Source: Proteobacteria bacterium UBA964 (GTDB taxonomy: Bacteria; Pseudomonadota; Gammaproteobacteria; Steroidobacterales; Steroidobacteraceae). From it: a stretch of 14,328 bases of DNA. Numbering within the stretch: the first letter of the stretch is position 1; each line of letters starts with the position of its first letter. Below are positions 11,976-14,328 of this stretch, piece after piece. A model generated the notes under the pieces. The model was given only the letters and a program-made list of their open reading frames with translations, was not told where the DNA came from and did no database searches. The position numbers and the translations under genes were made by a program. The stretch spans positions 1 to 14,328 of the forward strand of contig DBCG01000110.1 of assembly GCA_002292945.1 (NCBI GenBank), written 5' to 3'.

Positions 11976-12599
11976 ATGGCCCGTTATATTGGACCCAAGT
12001 GCAAGCTCGCGCGCCGCGAGGGCACCGACCTTTTCCTGAAGAGCGGTGTCAAGCCGCTCGAATCGAAGTGCAAGCTTCAGGTGCCGCCCGGCGGCGTCAA
12101 AAGCGAGCGCAAGAGCCGTCTGTCCGAGTACGGTAGCCAGCTGCGCGAGAAGCAGAAGCTGCGCCGCATGTACGGTGTGCTCGAGCGGCAGTTCGCGAAC
12201 TACTACACCGAGGCGGCCCGTCGAACCGGCTCGACCGGTGAGAACCTTCTGAAGCTGCTCGAATGCCGCCTCGACAACGTGGTGTACCGCATGGGTTTCG
12301 CGGCCACGCGTTCAGAGGCCCGCCAGCTCGTCAGCCACAAGGGCGTGCAGGTCAACGGCAATGTCGTCACCATCGCGTCCTGTCAGCTGCGCCCGGGCGA
12401 CATCGTCCAGATCCGCGAGAAGGCGCGCAAGCAGCTGCGCATCCAGAGCGCGATGCAGATCGCCTCGCAGGTCGGACTGCCCGAGTGGGTGCAGGTGGAC
12501 GACAAGGAGATGAAAGGCGTCTTCAAGCAGGTGCCGGCGCGGGATGAGATCCTGCCCGACATCAACGAGAATCTGGTCGTCGAGTTGTACTCGAAGTAA
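11976..12599 (+). CDS. rpsD: 30S ribosomal protein S4, with altered PGQHG region
   Basis: The 207-residue protein starts MARYIGPKCKLARREGTDLF and has the S4 RNA-binding domain at about 97-160 (CRLDNVVYRMGFAATRSEAR, QLVSHKGVQVNG). It ends DINENLVVELYSK, matching E. coli S4 closely. One difference stands out. The usual PGQHG motif near residue 38 is replaced by P38-G-G-V-K42, with one extra residue before RLSEYG. S4 nucleates 30S assembly and in E. coli represses the alpha operon. AGAGG (11963-11967) gives an eight-base spacing. Flanking bases are in good frame, so no frameshift is apparent. Confidence 0.97.
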   Translation: MARYIGPKCKLARREGTDLFLKSGVKPLESKCKLQVPPGGVKSERKSRLSEYGSQLREKQKLRRMYGVLERQFANYYTEAARRTGSTGENLLKLLECRLDNVVYRMGFAATRSEARQLVSHKGVQVNGNVVTIASCQLRPGDIVQIREKARKQLRIQSAMQIASQVGLPEWVQVDDKEMKGVFKQVPARDEILPDINENLVVELYSK

Positions 12600-12631
12600 T
12601 CGCCTGGTTCGCCAGAGCAGAGGGACCGAAC

Positions 12632-13639
12632 ATGCAAGGATCCGTCAACGAATTCCTCAAGCCCCGCGTGGTCAAGGTGAGTCCGCTCGCCCCGCGTCAG
12701 GCTCGGGTCGTCATAGAGCCGTTCGAGCGTGGCTTCGGCCATACGCTCGGCAACGCGCTGCGCCGTGTGCTGCTTTCCTCGATGCCCGGAGCGGCCATCA
12801 CGGAAGCGGAGATCGAGGGCGTGCTGCACGAGTACACCTCCATCGAGGGCGTCCAGGAGGACGTGGTCGACATCCTCCTCAACCTCAAGCAGGTCGCGAT
12901 CCGCATGCATTCGCGCGACTCCGCCGAGCTGCGTCTCTCCAAGAAGGGGCCGGGGCCGGTGACCGCGGGCGACATCCAGACCGACCATGACATCGAGGTG
13001 GTCAACCCCGATCTCGTGATCGCCAACCTCACCAAGGCCGGCGAGCTCACCATGGTCCTTCGGGTCGAGCGCGGACGCGGCTATCGCCCGGCCTCGCAGA
13101 GAGCGGTGTTCGAGGAAGCGACGCGTCCGATCGGTCGCCTGCAGCTCGATGCCTCGTTCAGCCCGGTCCGTCGCGTGACCTACGCGGTCGAAGCCGCCCG
13201 TGTCGAGCAGCGCACCGATCTCGACAAGCTCATCATCGACATCGAGACCAACGGCACGATCGACTCGGAAGAGGCGATCCGACGCGCTGGCAGCATCCTG
13301 AAGGACCAGCTGTCGGTGTTCGTCGACCTGCAGGGCGAAGAAGATGCCAGCGGCAAGTCCGAGTCCGCGCAGTTCGATCCGATCCTGCTGCGCCCGGTCG
13401 ATGAGCTCGAGCTCACGGTCCGCAGCGCGAACTGCCTGAAGGCCGAGAACATCCACTACATCGGTGATCTCGTGCAGCGCACCGAAGTCGAGCTGCTGCG
13501 TACGCCCAACTTGGGCAAGAAGTCGCTCACGGAGATCAAGGAAGTCCTGCAGAGCCACGGGCTCATGCTCGGTATGCGTCTGGATGGTTGGCCGCCGGCC
13601 GGCCTGCGCCACGACGACGAGCGCGCCGGGCTCATGTAA
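12632..13639 (+). CDS. rpoA: DNA-directed RNA polymerase subunit alpha
   Basis: The 335-residue protein has the N-terminal dimerisation domain (residues about 20-232), with FERGFGHTLGNALRRVLLSS containing R45, a residue needed for assembly with beta. A linker follows (about 233-250). The C-terminal domain reads ELTVRSANCLKAENIHYIGD. R264 and N267 match E. coli R265 and N268, which contact UP elements and activators. It ends LGMRLDGWPPAGL plus a short tail. AGAGGG (12619-12624) is seven bases from the ATG. Placement between rpsD and rplQ is canonical. Confidence 0.98.
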   Translation: MQGSVNEFLKPRVVKVSPLAPRQARVVIEPFERGFGHTLGNALRRVLLSSMPGAAITEAEIEGVLHEYTSIEGVQEDVVDILLNLKQVAIRMHSRDSAELRLSKKGPGPVTAGDIQTDHDIEVVNPDLVIANLTKAGELTMVLRVERGRGYRPASQRAVFEEATRPIGRLQLDASFSPVRRVTYAVEAARVEQRTDLDKLIIDIETNGTIDSEEAIRRAGSILKDQLSVFVDLQGEEDASGKSESAQFDPILLRPVDELELTVRSANCLKAENIHYIGDLVQRTEVELLRTPNLGKKSLTEIKEVLQSHGLMLGMRLDGWPPAGLRHDDERAGLM

Positions 13640-13645
13640 CGGGCG

Positions 13646-13668
13646 GGCGCGGCTGTCGAGGCCGCGCT
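13646..13668 (+). other. Intercistronic hairpin between rpoA and rplQ
   Basis: GCGCGGC (13647-13653) pairs perfectly with GCCGCGC (13661-13667) around a seven-base loop, with an extra G-U pair outside. No T-run follows, so it is not an intrinsic terminator. It may slow decay of the upstream message or reduce rplQ expression relative to rpoA. The role is speculative. Confidence 0.45.
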
Positions 13669-13694
13669 GCCATGCTGATTCATCGAGGTTCGAT

Positions 13695-14207
13695 ATGCGT
13701 CATAGACTCATCGGGCGACAGTTGTCGCGTAACGCTCCGCACCGCCGCGCGCTGCTGCGGAATCTGAGCGTCGCGTTGCTGCATCACGAAACCATCCGTA
13801 CCACCCTGGCCAAGGCCAAGGAATTGCGCCGTGTGGTCGAGCCGCTGATCACGCTCGGCAAGACGGACACCGAAGCCCGTCGGCGGTTGGCGTTCGCCCG
13901 CCTGCGCGACATGGTGGTGGTGGAGAAGCTCTTCAACGACCTGGGCCCGCGGTTCAAGGCCCGTGCGGGCGGTTACACCCGCATCCTGCACATGATGCCG
14001 CGACCGGGCGACTCCGCCGAGATGGCCCTGATGCAGCTCGTCGATCGCGCGGCGCCGGCGGCCGAGGACGCGGTCAGCGAGGGCGCTACCGGCAAGGGCA
14101 AGGCCAAGAAGGCCAAGAAGGCCAAGACGGCGAAATCCGCTACGGGCAGCAACACGCCGAAGGGCGTCAAGCCGCGGGCCCGAAAGGCTGCAGCGGCCAT
14201 CGGCTGA
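13695..14207 (+). CDS. rplQ: 50S ribosomal protein L17 with long basic C-terminal tail
   Basis: The first 120 or so residues are a standard L17: MRHRLIGRQLSRNAPHRRAL, TLAKAKELRRVVEPLITLGK, and RLAFARLRD through LGPRFKARAGGYTRIL. E. coli L17 has 127 residues; this one has 170, with about 45 extra residues rich in Lys, Ala and Gly, including three KAK repeats (136-144). L17 lies next to L32 near the tunnel exit. GAGG (13685-13688) gives a six-base spacing. The start at 13695 is set by homology, as upstream sequence in this frame overlaps rpoA. It is the last gene before the terminator. Confidence 0.96.
   Translation: MRHRLIGRQLSRNAPHRRALLRNLSVALLHHETIRTTLAKAKELRRVVEPLITLGKTDTEARRRLAFARLRDMVVVEKLFNDLGPRFKARAGGYTRILHMMPRPGDSAEMALMQLVDRAAPAAEDAVSEGATGKGKAKKAKKAKTAKSATGSNTPKGVKPRARKAAAAIG
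14100..14126 (+). repeat. 9-bp in-frame tandem repeat in the rplQ tail
   Basis: AAGGCCAAG occurs three times without interruption (14100-14108, 14109-14117, 14118-14126), each encoding K-A-K in the L17 frame. Perfect DNA identity points to replication slippage as the source. Copy number may vary among relatives. Confidence 0.85.
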
Positions 14208-14210
14208 ACA

Positions 14211-14229
14211 CGGCCCCCGCAGGGGGCTG
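14211..14229 (+). other. GC-rich hairpin directly after rplQ
   Basis: GCCCCC (14213-14218) pairs with GGGGGC (14222-14227) around GCA, extended by one G-U and one C-G pair. It starts four bases after the stop codon. There is no T-run, so it may protect the mRNA 3' end or slow polymerase ahead of the terminator. Confidence 0.5.
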
Positions 14230-14249
14230 GGCACCGTTGATCAGGTTAG

Positions 14250-14287
14250 GGCCGGCGTATCCGCAAGGGACGCCGGCCTTCTGCTTT
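14250..14287 (+). terminator. Probable Rho-independent terminator of the alpha operon
   Basis: GGCCGGCGT (14250-14258) is perfectly complementary to ACGCCGGCC (14270-14278), with an 11-base loop. A T-rich but interrupted tail, TTCTGCTTT (14279-14287), follows immediately. It is placed 42 bases after the rplQ stop, as expected for the end of the cluster. The broken T-tract makes efficiency uncertain. Confidence 0.75.
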
Positions 14288-14291
14288 CCAG

Positions 14292-14328
14292 GGGCCGCGC
14301 GTCCCAGGGCCGCGCGTCCCAGGGCCGC
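14292..14328 (+). repeat. 15-bp tandem repeat running out of the window
   Basis: GGGCCGCGCGTCCCA is present in two exact adjacent copies (14292-14306, 14307-14321), followed by the first seven bases of a third (14322-14328) cut by the window end. It lies just after the terminator in a non-coding stretch. The full array length cannot be seen. Confidence 0.85.

Noticed and set aside
12604..12615. CTGG-TTCG-CCAG hairpin before rpoA as a stable UUCG element
   Set aside because: The stem has four pairs and the loop is closed by G-C rather than the C-G needed for the extra-stable tetraloop.
1..14328. CRISPR arrays, tRNA or rRNA genes, insertion sequences, phage or defence genes
   Set aside because: No repeat-spacer pattern, cloverleaf, transposase or foreign-looking segment was seen; the window is continuous core housekeeping sequence.

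Overview
The window is a high-GC, gene-dense stretch of a proteobacterial chromosome carrying the fused str-S10-spc-alpha ribosomal protein cluster, all on the + strand. It starts in the last codons of tuf (EF-Tu) and runs rpsJ, rplC, rplD, rplW, rplB, rpsS, rplV, rpsC, rplP, rpmC, rpsQ, rplN, rplX, rplE, rpsN, rpsH, rplF, rplR, rpsE, rpmD, rplO, secY, rpmJ, rpsM, rpsK, rpsD, rpoA, rplQ. It ends in a terminator and a short tandem repeat. Gene order, rpmJ between secY and rpsM, a zinc-free S14 and protein sequences close to E. coli forms point to a gammaproteobacterium. A Xanthomonadales/Nevskiales-like lineage is my guess, at low to moderate confidence.

Layout: (1) 1-384, tail of the str operon and rpsJ. 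(2) 385-715, a 331-base gap between rpsJ and rplC, the only large non-coding stretch. It holds two hairpins, a good sigma70-type promoter (458-486) and a predicted leader of about 220 nt with several hairpins. The last hairpin pairs a U-tract with the rplC Shine-Dalgarno. (3) 716-5495, rplC to rpsQ (rest of S10), tightly packed with ATGA, TGATG and GTGA start/stop overlaps. (4) 5492-11079, rplN to rpmJ (spc), with no promoter visible at the S10/spc junction. (5) 11076-14207, the alpha operon behind its own promoter, whose -35 overlaps the rpmJ stop codon. (6) 14208-14328, two hairpins, the second a probable intrinsic terminator, then a 15-bp tandem repeat.

The products work together. S10, L3, L4, L23, L2, S19, L22, S3, L16, L29, S17, L14, L24, L5, S14, S8, L6, L18, S5, L30, L15, L36, S13, S11, S4 and L17 are ribosomal subunit proteins. 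SecY is the translocon channel that receives nascent chains at the exit tunnel lined by L23, L29, L4 and L22. RpoA is the alpha subunit of RNA polymerase. The set therefore joins transcription, translation and export under shared growth control.

The gene content is ordinary. The main interest is regulatory. In E. coli the S10 leader precedes rpsJ; here the promoter and structured leader lie after rpsJ, before rplC. That leader contains an SD-sequestering hairpin, a possible pseudoknot and a 14-codon upstream ORF. Other points are a hairpin built around the rplX stop codon where E. coli S8 acts, an S4 lacking the usual PGQHG motif combined with a very short alpha-operon leader, and an L17 with a long basic tail.
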